Below are positions 53,992-62,638 of a DNA stretch of 64,000 nt, in pieces. Below the pieces are notes generated by a model. It did no database searches and was not told where the DNA came from. It saw nothing but the letters and a program-made list of their open reading frames with translations. Position numbers and translations under genes: made by a program. Every line of letters starts with the position of its first letter. Position 1 is the first letter of the stretch. The stretch comes from CAZSSM01 sp964609385 (GTDB lineage Bacteria; Planctomycetota; Planctomycetia; Isosphaerales; Isosphaeraceae), in the NCBI GenBank assembly GCA_964609385.1, contig CAZSSM010000005.1:1-64000 (forward strand), in the 5' to 3' direction.

Positions 53992-54005
53992 ATGACAAGC
54001 GTCAT
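53992..54005. promoter_or_regulatory. Third palindromic operator, ahead of the pump adaptor
   Basis: ATGACAAGCGTCAT has the same ATGAC/GTCAT arms and spacing as the two sites ahead of the regulator gene, and is likewise preceded by A residues. It lies 43 bases before the adaptor ATG and overlaps TAAAAT (53988-53993), a possible -10 box. No good -35 was seen. Confidence 0.62.
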
Positions 54006-54047
54006 CACAAGGGCCGTAGTCCCTCCGATTTGTGGAGTCGCGAACCG

Positions 54048-55565
54048 ATGTCGAGTGCCTTGGATGTGAACACGGCGATGCCGACCTCGGCGGTGGAACC
54101 GTCGTCGACGATCCGGCCGCGTCGCAGTCCATCGTCGCCAAACTTGGGCGGTTCGAAGGGGACGAGGCTGGATCGGCGACGCGGATCGCTGCTCCGGATC
54201 ACCCTGGCGACTCTGGGACTGCTCGGCGGTCTCGCCGCATTGATCGTGGCGGGCCTGAGTGTCGCGGGTTCCGGTCCGGCCCCGGTCGCCGAGCCACCCG
54301 CGCCGGCGATGACCGTGACGACCGCGTCGGTTCGCTTCGAGCCCGGATTTTCGATGCGTCGCCCGTTCGTCGGTCAGGTCGAGCCGGCGCGCGATAGCGA
54401 CTTGGGTTTCGAACGAGCCGGTCTCGTCGTGGCTGTTCTGGTCGACGAGGGCGATCGGGTCGAGAGGAATCAGGAGGTGGCTCGGCTCGATACCCGCGAC
54501 CTCGAATCGCGACGCGCTGAGCTGGTCGCCCAACGCGCCCAAGCTTCCGCCGTCCTGGCCGAGTTGGTCAAAGGTCCGAGGGACGAAGTGATCGCCGCGG
54601 CCGAGGCCGAAGTGAATCGCTGGACCGCCGAGCACGCCCGCCAGCAACTGGCCGCACGACGGTCCCAGATGCTCTTCAAACAGCAGGTCATCAGCGATCG
54701 GGAGTGGGACGAGGCGCGTTTGATCGAGGAATCGACCGAGGCGCAGCGGATTGCCGCCCAGGCCCGACTCGCCGAACTCCGCAACGGGACCCGGCCCGAG
54801 CAGATCGCCGCCCAACGCGCCCAGGTCGTCGGGCTCGACGCCCAGATCGCCACCATCGACGTCGCCCTCGATAAGTCGATTCTTCGAGCCCCGTTCAATG
54901 GTACGATCGCCCAACGTCAGATCGACGAAGGTGAGGTCTTGGACGCCGGTCGCGCCGTCGTCACGCTCCAGGAGACCGATCGGTTCGATGTCCGAATTGG
55001 AGTGGCCGGCGATGCCTTGGAGACCCTAAAGGTCGGCCAGGCTCATCCCTTGACCATCCGCGAGACCACGCACCAGGCTACCGTCTGGGCCATCCGACCC
55101 GATCGCGATCGACGGACCCGGACGGTCACCGTCCTGTTCCGCCTCAACCAGCCTGATCCTCGGCTCCGATCCGGCGATCTGGCCACGCTGTCACTCAACT
55201 GGCACGTCGAGGAACAGGGCTTCTGGATCCCGGTCGATGCCTTGGTCGAGGGGGTCCGAGGACTCTGGTCCTGCTATGTCGCGACCGAGTTGAATGACTC
55301 CGACAACGTCGAGCCGCTCCGACCGGGTGCCTCGCATCGCTTGACGCGTCGGAGCCTAGAGCGGATCCACCAGTCCGGATCGGAGGTCTTCGTTCGCGGC
55401 GAACTGGAGCTGGGCGACCGCGTCGTCGTCGACGGCGTCCATCGACTCGTGCCGGACCAAGACGTGTTGGTCGTCGAGACTGGTGCCGAAGCGGGAGATG
55501 TTGCGGCTCGTTCTGTGGCTCCGCTGTCGATGCGGACGTCGAACGGTGGGAGGATCGATCGATGA
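54048..55565 (+). CDS. RND membrane-fusion (HlyD/AcrA-like) adaptor
   Basis: Adaptor of 505 residues. A basic cytoplasmic N-terminus (about 1-48) precedes a membrane anchor (about 49-72, LLRITLATLGLLGGLAALIVAGLSVAG). Then come the first lipoyl half (RAGLVVAVLVDEGDRVERNQEVARLDT), a long coiled-coil hairpin (RAELVAQRAQASAVLAELVK ... AQRAQVVGLDAQIATIDVAL), the second lipoyl half (ILRAPFNGTIAQRQIDEGEV) and beta-barrel parts. The N-terminal anchor instead of a cleaved signal peptide is allowed in the family. Its stop overlaps the permease ATG by four bases (ATGA), giving translational coupling. GGAG lies 10 bases before ATG 54048. Confidence 0.9.
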   Translation: MSSALDVNTAMPTSAVEPSSTIRPRRSPSSPNLGGSKGTRLDRRRGSLLRITLATLGLLGGLAALIVAGLSVAGSGPAPVAEPPAPAMTVTTASVRFEPGFSMRRPFVGQVEPARDSDLGFERAGLVVAVLVDEGDRVERNQEVARLDTRDLESRRAELVAQRAQASAVLAELVKGPRDEVIAAAEAEVNRWTAEHARQQLAARRSQMLFKQQVISDREWDEARLIEESTEAQRIAAQARLAELRNGTRPEQIAAQRAQVVGLDAQIATIDVALDKSILRAPFNGTIAQRQIDEGEVLDAGRAVVTLQETDRFDVRIGVAGDALETLKVGQAHPLTIRETTHQATVWAIRPDRDRRTRTVTVLFRLNQPDPRLRSGDLATLSLNWHVEEQGFWIPVDALVEGVRGLWSCYVATELNDSDNVEPLRPGASHRLTRRSLERIHQSGSEVFVRGELELGDRVVVDGVHRLVPDQDVLVVETGAEAGDVAARSVAPLSMRTSNGGRIDR

Positions 55566-58500
55566 GCGAATCACCGACTCGTCGAGGCCCGCTGTTCTAT
55601 CGCAACACCCATCTGCTCGCGCTCAGCCTCGTGATCCTGATGGTGGCCGGACTGTCGGCTCTGGGCTCGTTGCCGAGGTTGGAGGACCCCCGGCTCAGGA
55701 ACCGGAACCCCTTGATCCTCACGACCTTCCCAGGCGCCTCGGCCGAGCGCGTTGAGGCCTTGGTCTCCGAGCCGATCGAGGAAGGTCTGGACGAGATCGA
55801 CGAGATCAAGCGGATCGAGACGACCTCGCGGGTGGGCGTCTCGGTGGTGGCCTTGGAATTTCAGGACAGCGTGATCGATGTCGACCGGGTCGTCGCCAAG
55901 GTTCGGGACAAGCTCGGTGAGGTCGAGCTGCCCGAGGGGACCAGCGAGCCGACCGTCGACGACCAGCGCGGCGCAGCGGCCTTCACCCGAATCGTCGGCT
56001 TGACCTGGAGGAGCGAGGGAACGCCGCCCTTGGGTCTGCTGGGGCGGCTCGCCGAGGAATTGGCCGATCGGCTCCGCGCGATCCCGGGCACCGAATTGGT
56101 CCGCGTCTACGGCGAGACCGAGGAGGAGATCACCGTCACGATCGACCCGGAAGAGATGGCCGCGATGGGTCTGACCGGGGATCAAGTCTCTTCCAGGATC
56201 GCGCAGGCCGATGCGAAGTCACCGGCCGGCCTCTATCGCGGCGAGCGGTCCGACCTGACCCTGGAGGTGGCCGGCGAACTGGACTCGCTGTCCCGCGTCG
56301 CGGCGATCCCGATCCGCGACGCCGAGATGGGGCCGATCGTCCGGCTCGGCGACATCGCCGAGATCCAGAAGCGCTGGACCGATCCGCCTCGCGAGGTCGC
56401 GCTCATCCAGGGCGATCGCGGGATCATGGTCGCCGCGCGGGTCGGTGACGGCTACCGCGCCGACGTCTGGACGGTCGAGGCCGATCGGGTCGTCGAGGAG
56501 TTCGCCTCGACCTATGCGACCTACGAAGGTGGCATCCAGGTCAGGGAAGTCTTCGACCAGAACCGCTACACCATGGCCCGGCTCACCGGCCTGCTCAGCA
56601 ACCTGGTCACCGGCGCCATCGTGGTGATGCTGGTCGTCCTGCTGACGATGGGCTGGCGATCGAGCCTGTTGGTCGGCCTGGCCCTACCCCTGACCATGTC
56701 GTCGGTTCTCTTCGGATTGGCTTTGTTGGGGTTCCCGATCCATCAGATGTCGATCTTTGGCATGATCATCGCGCTGGGCCTGCTGATCGATAACGCGATC
56801 GTGGTCGTCGACGAGGTCCGTTCGCGACTCAAACAGGGTCAGAGCCCTCCAGAGGCCGTTTCCCAGACGATCGATCACCTTAAGGTGCCGCTGGGTAGTT
56901 CGACACTGACGACGATCCTGGCCTTCATGCCGATCGTCTTGCTCAACGGCAACGTGGGCGAGTTCATCGGCACGATCTCGGTGAGCGTGATCCTGGCGGT
57001 GTCGGCCTCGTTGTTCATCTCCTTGACGATGATCGCGGCATTAGCGGGTCGGTTCGGTGGCCCTTCGGCCGATTCCCGAGGCCCCACCTGGCTCCGGACC
57101 GGTCTGACGATCCCGCCGCTGGCTCGGGGCTTCGAACGGCTCGTCGATGCGGCGGTCCGTCACCCGATCGCGGCGATCATCGTGGTCGCCTCGGTCCCGG
57201 CGACCGGCTTCGGCCTGGCCAGCACGTTGGACGACCAGTTCTTTCCAGGCGCCGACCGCGACCAGTTCCACATCCGGATGTGGCTCAGTAGCCACGCCTC
57301 GATCGATCGGACCGTTGAAGTGGCCCAAAGCGTCGAGCGGGTCGTCCGCGACCACGAGGAGGTCGAGGAGGTCTATTGGCTGGTCGGCGGCAGCATCCCG
57401 TCGGTCTATTACAATATGCTCATGAACCAGGACGACCAGCCGGCTTATGCCCAGGCGGTGATCCGCGCCGACTCGGCCGAGGCGGTCCGCCGCCTGATCC
57501 CTGAGCTTCAGCGGGAGCTGGACTTCGCCTTCCCCGGTGCGCGGGCGGTGGTCTTGCAATTGGGCCAGGGTCCGCCGATCGAGGCCCCGGTCGAGTTGCG
57601 GATCTACGGCTCGAGCCTCGATCGGCTCCGCGAGTTGGGCGATCGGGTCCGCCGAGTCATGGCAACCTTGCCCGAGTTCACCCACTCGCTGGCCAGCATC
57701 CAAGGGGGCGAGCCGAAACTTTGGGTCGACGCCGACGAGGATCAGGTCCGCCTGGCCGGTCTGACCCTCGACGACGTGGCGCGTCAGCTCCGCGACGACC
57801 TGGAGGGCCGGACCGGTGGCTCGATTTTGGAGCAGGTCGAGGACCTGCCGGTCCGCGTCCGGTTCGGCGATGCGCGGCGGGCCGATATGGACCGGATCGC
57901 CTCGACCAACCTGAGTGCTCCAGCGACCGACGACTGGATCCCGCTGACGGCCCTCGGCGAACTCGATCTGCGGCCCCAACTAGGTGGGATCACCCGAGAC
58001 GACGGCGTCCGCTGCAATTACTTGCGGGCCTACCTGGTGGCTGGAACGCTGCCCCCGGAGGCGACCCAGCACCTCATGGAAGCGCTTGAGGCCGACGGCT
58101 TCGAATTGCCACCGGGCTATCGGATGGCCATCGGTGGTGATGCCGAAGAGTCCAGTGAAGCGATCGCCAACCTGGCCACCTATGTGCCGGTCTTAGCCGT
58201 CCTGATGGTCGCCACCGTCGTGCTCTCGTTCCGGTCGTTCTTGCTGGCCGGCCTGCTCGGCGGCGTGGCGTTCATGTCGATCGGCCTGGGGATGCTGGCC
58301 CTCTGGTTCTCGGGATTCCCCTTGGGGTTCAACCCGATCATCGGCACGGCCGGCCTGATCGGGGTGGCCATCAACGACAGCATCGTTGTCTTGGCCGCCT
58401 TGCGGGCCAACCCCCGCGCCGCCGCCGGCGACGTCTCGGCGATCGTTGAAGAAACCTTGGGCTGTACCCGGCACGTCCTCTCAACGACCTTCACGACCGT

Positions 58501-58786
58501 CGGCGGGTTCCTCCCCTTGATCCTCTCGGGAGGCGCCTTCTGGCCCCCGTTGGCCGTCGTCATCGCCGGCGGTGTCTTGGGAGCGACCTTCGTCGCTCTG
58601 ATCTTCATCCCTGCCGGCTATAAGCTCCTGGCCCGTTGGGTCGAACCCTCAGCCGACGATGACGCGGACGAACCCGAATCCGACCTCTCTCTCGAAGACG
58701 ATTCGGCCGGTCTCGGGTTCGACCAGAGGAGCGACTCGGACCAGGACCCGTTCGAACTCCATGTGACCCGGTACGCTACTCACTGA
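55562..58786 (+). CDS. RND efflux permease
   Basis: Inner-membrane RND transporter of 1074 residues. The first helix (LLALSLVILMVAGLSALGSLP) and the two six-helix bundles with two periplasmic loops are evident. The proton-relay helix reads GMIIALGLLIDNAIVVVDEV and the second-half equivalent GTAGLIGVAINDSIVVLAAL. The layout suits the HAE1/heavy-metal-like RND group; substrate is not inferable. Translationally coupled to the adaptor and followed by a strong terminator. The outer-membrane channel must come from elsewhere. Its sequence is not obviously a recent duplicate of the other RND gene at 17-20 kb. Confidence 0.93.
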   Translation: MSESPTRRGPLFYRNTHLLALSLVILMVAGLSALGSLPRLEDPRLRNRNPLILTTFPGASAERVEALVSEPIEEGLDEIDEIKRIETTSRVGVSVVALEFQDSVIDVDRVVAKVRDKLGEVELPEGTSEPTVDDQRGAAAFTRIVGLTWRSEGTPPLGLLGRLAEELADRLRAIPGTELVRVYGETEEEITVTIDPEEMAAMGLTGDQVSSRIAQADAKSPAGLYRGERSDLTLEVAGELDSLSRVAAIPIRDAEMGPIVRLGDIAEIQKRWTDPPREVALIQGDRGIMVAARVGDGYRADVWTVEADRVVEEFASTYATYEGGIQVREVFDQNRYTMARLTGLLSNLVTGAIVVMLVVLLTMGWRSSLLVGLALPLTMSSVLFGLALLGFPIHQMSIFGMIIALGLLIDNAIVVVDEVRSRLKQGQSPPEAVSQTIDHLKVPLGSSTLTTILAFMPIVLLNGNVGEFIGTISVSVILAVSASLFISLTMIAALAGRFGGPSADSRGPTWLRTGLTIPPLARGFERLVDAAVRHPIAAIIVVASVPATGFGLASTLDDQFFPGADRDQFHIRMWLSSHASIDRTVEVAQSVERVVRDHEEVEEVYWLVGGSIPSVYYNMLMNQDDQPAYAQAVIRADSAEAVRRLIPELQRELDFAFPGARAVVLQLGQGPPIEAPVELRIYGSSLDRLRELGDRVRRVMATLPEFTHSLASIQGGEPKLWVDADEDQVRLAGLTLDDVARQLRDDLEGRTGGSILEQVEDLPVRVRFGDARRADMDRIASTNLSAPATDDWIPLTALGELDLRPQLGGITRDDGVRCNYLRAYLVAGTLPPEATQHLMEALEADGFELPPGYRMAIGGDAEESSEAIANLATYVPVLAVLMVATVVLSFRSFLLAGLLGGVAFMSIGLGMLALWFSGFPLGFNPIIGTAGLIGVAINDSIVVLAALRANPRAAAGDVSAIVEETLGCTRHVLSTTFTTVGGFLPLILSGGAFWPPLAVVIAGGVLGATFVALIFIPAGYKLLARWVEPSADDDADEPESDLSLEDDSAGLGFDQRSDSDQDPFELHVTRYATH

Positions 58787-58804
58787 CCCCTGGACTGTTC
58801 GAAA

Positions 58805-58860
58805 GGCGGAGGCCTCGACCCCAAGGGATCACTGGGGCGAGGTCTCCGCCTCTTTCTTTC
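58805..58860 (+). terminator. Strong intrinsic terminator of the efflux operon
   Basis: A stem of about 18 pairs, GGCGGAGGCCTCGACCCCA (58805-58823) with TGGGGCGAGGTCTCCGCC (58833-58850), with one wobble, one bulge and a loop of about 9 bases, is followed by TCTTTCTTTC. It lies 18 bases after the permease stop. Confidence 0.85.
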
Positions 58861-58917
58861 CGATCTCACCGATTCGCTTGCTCGTCTCGCGAGATTCCCC
58901 AAGCGTTTCCAAACCAA

Positions 58918-59856
58918 TCAGGTCCAAGGAAACGCGAACGGCATCGAGCCTCCCGGCTTGCCGAAGACGATGACGTCGGTCGCGATCGGGAAGCGATACT
59001 GCTGTTCCTCGGGGTGGAAACAGGAATTGAGATAGCCTGAGGTCTCAGGTGCGGCCCGGAGCTGTTCGAGCGAGATCGCGTCGTCGAAGGCACAGCGCTG
59101 GAGGTATCCTTCCAGGACATCGAGCCGATCGGCCTCAACAACCCCTTCGTAGTGCAACGTCCGGACCTGGTGCTCCACGCCGAGACGGTCGAGGCCATCG
59201 CGGATCTGCTCGGCCGAGAGGTACGGAGTCCCCTGCCCGTCGCGAAACACCTTTAGGTAGTGCCGATAGAATTGCAGATAGTGGGCCTGCTCGTTGGCGT
59301 GGCCGATGACGGCGAGGCCGTCGGCCTTGAGGACATCGAGGAGCCGCTCCAACCCGACTTGCAAATCCTCAGGCGGCACGCAGTAGATGGCATGGGTGGC
59401 CCAGATCAGGTCGTAGGTCTCGGCCGGGGCCTGAAGATCCTGGATCGTCACGCAAAGCTCAGCACCAGGTTGAAACGGTGGTTGGAGCTTGCCCTTGGCC
59501 TCTTGGATCGAGAACGGCGCCGGGTCGAGCAGATCGTACTCGACCACGAGGCCTTCGTCGCTCAGAGCAGGGACATCGGTATGGAGCAGCAGGGCGCGGG
59601 GGAACTGCCCACTCCCGCAGGCGACATCGAGGAGCCGTAACCGGTCCGAGTCCGAGTCACCTTCAGTATCCGCTTCGTTGCGATCAGCCAACGTGTGGAG
59701 CAGGCGAGACCAGTCGGCCACGCCGGCCAGTTGGCGATAGTCCTCGGTGGCGAGTTGATAGAAGGCCTCCATCTCGCGACGACCGCGCTCGCTCCAGTGA
59801 TCGCAACTGCGCTGGAAGGTGTCGCCCGGGGCGGGCTGAGATCCGGGGGTCGTCAT
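58918..59856 (-). CDS. Class I SAM-dependent methyltransferase
   Basis: Methyltransferase of 312 residues. Motif I is LRLLDVACGSGQFPRALLL; motif II EYDLLDPAPFSI and the post-II YDLIWATHAIYCVPPEDL follow the class I pattern. The C-terminal half is unassigned. Its ATG overlaps the stop of the upstream PhyH gene by four bases (59853-59856), so the two products are made together. The methyl acceptor is unknown; a small molecule hydroxylated by the PhyH enzyme would be a natural guess, as inference. Confidence 0.83.
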   Translation of the reverse strand: MTTPGSQPAPGDTFQRSCDHWSERGRREMEAFYQLATEDYRQLAGVADWSRLLHTLADRNEADTEGDSDSDRLRLLDVACGSGQFPRALLLHTDVPALSDEGLVVEYDLLDPAPFSIQEAKGKLQPPFQPGAELCVTIQDLQAPAETYDLIWATHAIYCVPPEDLQVGLERLLDVLKADGLAVIGHANEQAHYLQFYRHYLKVFRDGQGTPYLSAEQIRDGLDRLGVEHQVRTLHYEGVVEADRLDVLEGYLQRCAFDDAISLEQLRAAPETSGYLNSCFHPEEQQYRFPIATDVIVFGKPGGSMPFAFPWT

Positions 59857-60950
59857 TGCGGATCGCCCTCGGAAACCATCAAAGAGTCGGCATCGTGGAC
59901 GGCGTTCACGGGATAGCAGACCGGATTGTGGGGGCTGTCGATGAGTTGTCCGGCCTCGACCCCGGGCATGAACTTCTTCCAGTCGCCGGAGACCATCGTG
60001 GGCCGCTCGACAACCTTGGCACCGTCGGCGAAGTAGGTCGTCGCCAACACCATCCGCTGGATCGAGGTCCGATTCGATCCGGCTGCATGACAGTTTAACG
60101 TATGATGGAAGCTGACTTCACCAAGTTCGAACGGATCGTCATGGATCGAGATCCCATGGTCCTCGATGACCCGAATAATTTTCGAGTCGTAGCTGGTATC
60201 GAACTTGTTGAACGGGATCGCTTCGACCGCCTTATAGGTGTCGATCCCCTCGGCGAACATGAGTGGTCCCATCTCATGTGGAATGGCCTGTAAAGGGGCC
60301 CAGAGCGTCAAGACATCGAGCGAATCGATGGGGAAGTGGGTGGCATCATAGTGCCAAGGTGTCCGACCACAGCCGGGTTCCTTGGAGAGGCCGTTGTCAT
60401 GATACAACCGGACCGCATCGACACCGATGAGCGCAGCGGCGATCCCGCCCAGCCTTGGGCTGAGGGCGAACGTTCGGCAGATCGGGCTCTCCAGCCACAT
60501 CATTTCGAGGCTGCTGAATTTTCGGGTGGGGTCATCGGCCAGGGCGTCGCGGAACAACCGCTTCAACTCGACTCGGAGGACATGCATCACCCCGGGATCG
60601 AGGACACCCTTCAGTTTGATGTAGCCCTGCCGTTGAAAGAAATCGACCTGCTCGTTCGAGATGGGGTAGGGTTCGTTCAGGGCGTTGACGAACTCGTCGA
60701 GACCGCCAATCCGTTCGGGCGGCGGGGGATCCTGATATCCCTCAGGGCCGATCGACCCCGCAGCCGATGATTCCGAATTGTCGGCGAGAGAGACATACCA
60801 GTCCCACCATTGCTGGTTCCCTTGATCCCACTGAAGATAAATATCTTCGGTTTGAAGATGATCGTTGGACAGGAACGCGTTTGTGGCCTTGGGTCGTTCG
60901 CTCACGGGCTCGTCACTCTCGGAGGTGGAGAACGGTTCGGTCGTCGACAT
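59853..60950 (-). CDS. Phytanoyl-CoA dioxygenase (PhyH) family enzyme
   Basis: Fe(II)/2-oxoglutarate-dependent dioxygenase of the PhyH family, 365 residues. Iron ligands are H200 and D202 (TPWHYDATHF) and the distal H288, with the 2-oxoglutarate Arg at R294 (HTLNCHAAGSNRT). The N-terminal 90 residues (LSNDHLQTEDIYLQWDQGNQ) are an extension not seen in the short family members. Substrate is unknown; planctomycetes have many such enzymes. The start at 60950 is the first ATG near the conserved region; the frame is open to 61127. Couples to the methyltransferase; divergent from the Gfo/Idh/MocA gene. Confidence 0.85.
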   Translation of the reverse strand: MSTTEPFSTSESDEPVSERPKATNAFLSNDHLQTEDIYLQWDQGNQQWWDWYVSLADNSESSAAGSIGPEGYQDPPPPERIGGLDEFVNALNEPYPISNEQVDFFQRQGYIKLKGVLDPGVMHVLRVELKRLFRDALADDPTRKFSSLEMMWLESPICRTFALSPRLGGIAAALIGVDAVRLYHDNGLSKEPGCGRTPWHYDATHFPIDSLDVLTLWAPLQAIPHEMGPLMFAEGIDTYKAVEAIPFNKFDTSYDSKIIRVIEDHGISIHDDPFELGEVSFHHTLNCHAAGSNRTSIQRMVLATTYFADGAKVVERPTMVSGDWKKFMPGVEAGQLIDSPHNPVCYPVNAVHDADSLMVSEGDPQ

Positions 60951-61191
60951 GTCGCCGAACCGGGTCCCATCGATCGGAAAGGGGAACTGGGCATCCCCCT
61001 GCCCCTCTTGTTGTACTCCCTGATCGGCTCGGAAGCGAGCGTCAAGCAACCGGGTCGTTGCGGCGGGCCTCATGAGATGGCAATGTGGATTGCGTTGTTG
61101 TCCTTCAGCACAACACCGATCCAACATCGTGATCGCGGCCCTTTCAGCGATCGGACATTCCGTTCAGCCATCCCAGGGAGACGAGACCTTC

Positions 61192-62541
61192 ATGAACGCG
61201 CAGCGCCCCGTTGGACGTCCCACCCGTCGTCAGTTCCTGCAATGGTCGGCCTTGGCGGCCGGTTCGGGCCTCTGGGGGATCCGGAGCGTCCAAGGCCGTG
61301 CCCGCTCTGTCCAGGAAGAGATCCGCTTCGCCTGCATCGGTGTGGGCGGCAAGGGGTCCAGCGACACCGATGCGGCCGGGGGACACGGCATCGTCGTGGG
61401 TCTCTGTGACATCGACGATCAGAAGATGGCCGAGAAGGCTGCGGAGTTCCCCAAGGCCAAGCAGTACTACGACTTTCGGAAGATGCTCGACGAGTTGGAC
61501 GGCCAGATCGACGCGGTGACCGTCAGCACGCCCGACCACACCCATGCGCCCGCCGCGATCCGCGCCATGCGTCAAGGCTTGCACTGCTTCTGCCAGAAGC
61601 CGCTGACCTGGTCGGTCGGTGAAGCCAAGTTGATGCGGGAACTCGCCGCCGAGAAGGGTCTGGCCACCCAGATGGGCAACCAAGGGACCGCCCAGGACGG
61701 ATTCCGTGCTGGGGCCGAGATACTCATGTCGGGCGCACTGGGCGACGTCAAGGAGATGCACGTCTGGACCAACCGGCCGATCTGGCCGCAAGGCCAGGGA
61801 CGCCCCACCGAAGCCCCAAAGGTGCCCAAGTCGATCCACTGGGATGAGTTCCTCGGACCGGCCCCTGAGCGCCCCTACCACCCGTCCTATCACCCGTTCA
61901 ACTGGCGTGGCTGGCTCGACTACGGGACCGGCGCCTTGGGCGATATGGCCTGCCACACCCTCAACGTCGCCTTCCTCGGCCTCGATCTGGTCGACCCCCT
62001 CTCGGTCGAATGCACCGATACCTCGGGCATCGTCGACGAAGAGACCTACCCGCTCTGGTCGATCATCCGTTACGAGTTCGGCGCCCGCAACGGTCGCGGC
62101 CCGCTGACCCTCTACTGGTACTCCGGTGGCGAGGACCTGCCAACGGACCGTCGCCCGTTCGTCGATATGATCGAAGACGAGGAGCTGCCGGAGAGCGGCC
62201 TGCTGATCGTCGGCGAGAAAGGCAAGTTCTTCAGCAAGAACGACTACGGCGCCGAGCATGTCCTGCTGCCCCGCGCTGAGTTCGCTGACTTCGTCCCGCC
62301 CAGCCCGACGCTGCCCCGATCGCCCGGCCACTTCACCGAGTTCGCCCGGGCCATCAAGGGCGGGCCCAAGCCGATGTCCAACTTCGACTATGCCGGCAAG
62401 CTCACCGAGACCGTCCTGCTCGGCGTCGTCGCGCTCAAGGCCGGCACCAAGGTCGAGTGGGACCCAGCGGCCTATAACGGCCGCAATGTCGATATCTCCC
62501 ACCTCATCCACCGGGATTACCGGAAGGGCTGGGAGATCTGA
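61192..62541 (+). CDS. Gfo/Idh/MocA-family oxidoreductase with Tat signal
   Basis: NAD(P)-dependent dehydrogenase-like protein of 449 residues. A Tat signal opens it, RPTRRQFLQWSALAAGSGLW, so it is exported folded, as with many planctomycete members. The nucleotide loop FACIGVGGKGSSDTD, GLCDIDDQ and the DAVTVSTPDHTHAPAAIRAM and HCFCQKPLTWSV blocks give the family. In place of the usual EKP motif the residues read CQKPL, with Gln at the Glu position. It probably acts on sugars or sugar derivatives outside the cytoplasm, with a cofactor bound before export. The start 61192 has GGGAGAC some 12 bases upstream. Confidence 0.88.
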   Translation: MNAQRPVGRPTRRQFLQWSALAAGSGLWGIRSVQGRARSVQEEIRFACIGVGGKGSSDTDAAGGHGIVVGLCDIDDQKMAEKAAEFPKAKQYYDFRKMLDELDGQIDAVTVSTPDHTHAPAAIRAMRQGLHCFCQKPLTWSVGEAKLMRELAAEKGLATQMGNQGTAQDGFRAGAEILMSGALGDVKEMHVWTNRPIWPQGQGRPTEAPKVPKSIHWDEFLGPAPERPYHPSYHPFNWRGWLDYGTGALGDMACHTLNVAFLGLDLVDPLSVECTDTSGIVDEETYPLWSIIRYEFGARNGRGPLTLYWYSGGEDLPTDRRPFVDMIEDEELPESGLLIVGEKGKFFSKNDYGAEHVLLPRAEFADFVPPSPTLPRSPGHFTEFARAIKGGPKPMSNFDYAGKLTETVLLGVVALKAGTKVEWDPAAYNGRNVDISHLIHRDYRKGWEI

Positions 62542-62561
62542 ACAGTCTCGGATCGACAGTC

Positions 62562-62579
62562 GGGGCCGACAACGGCCCT
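62562..62579. terminator. Hairpin between convergent genes, weak terminator candidate
   Basis: GGGCC-GACAAC-GGCCC forms a 5-bp GC stem 20 bases after the Gfo/Idh/MocA stop. No T-run follows directly, so termination is doubtful. Confidence 0.25.
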
Positions 62580-62638
62580 GGCTACCCTGAGTTCTGTTGT
62601 TTGTCGAATGACTAAGCAAGCGTCTGCTTCAATCTCAA

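Noticed and set aside
57041..57979. 312-codon frame antisense to the second RND permease
   Set aside because: Same reason: no domain, full overlap with a conserved transporter.
61144..62619. 491-codon open frame antisense to the Gfo/Idh/MocA gene
   Set aside because: It mirrors a well-supported gene, carries no family motif, and long antisense frames are expected where third positions are G/C-rich.
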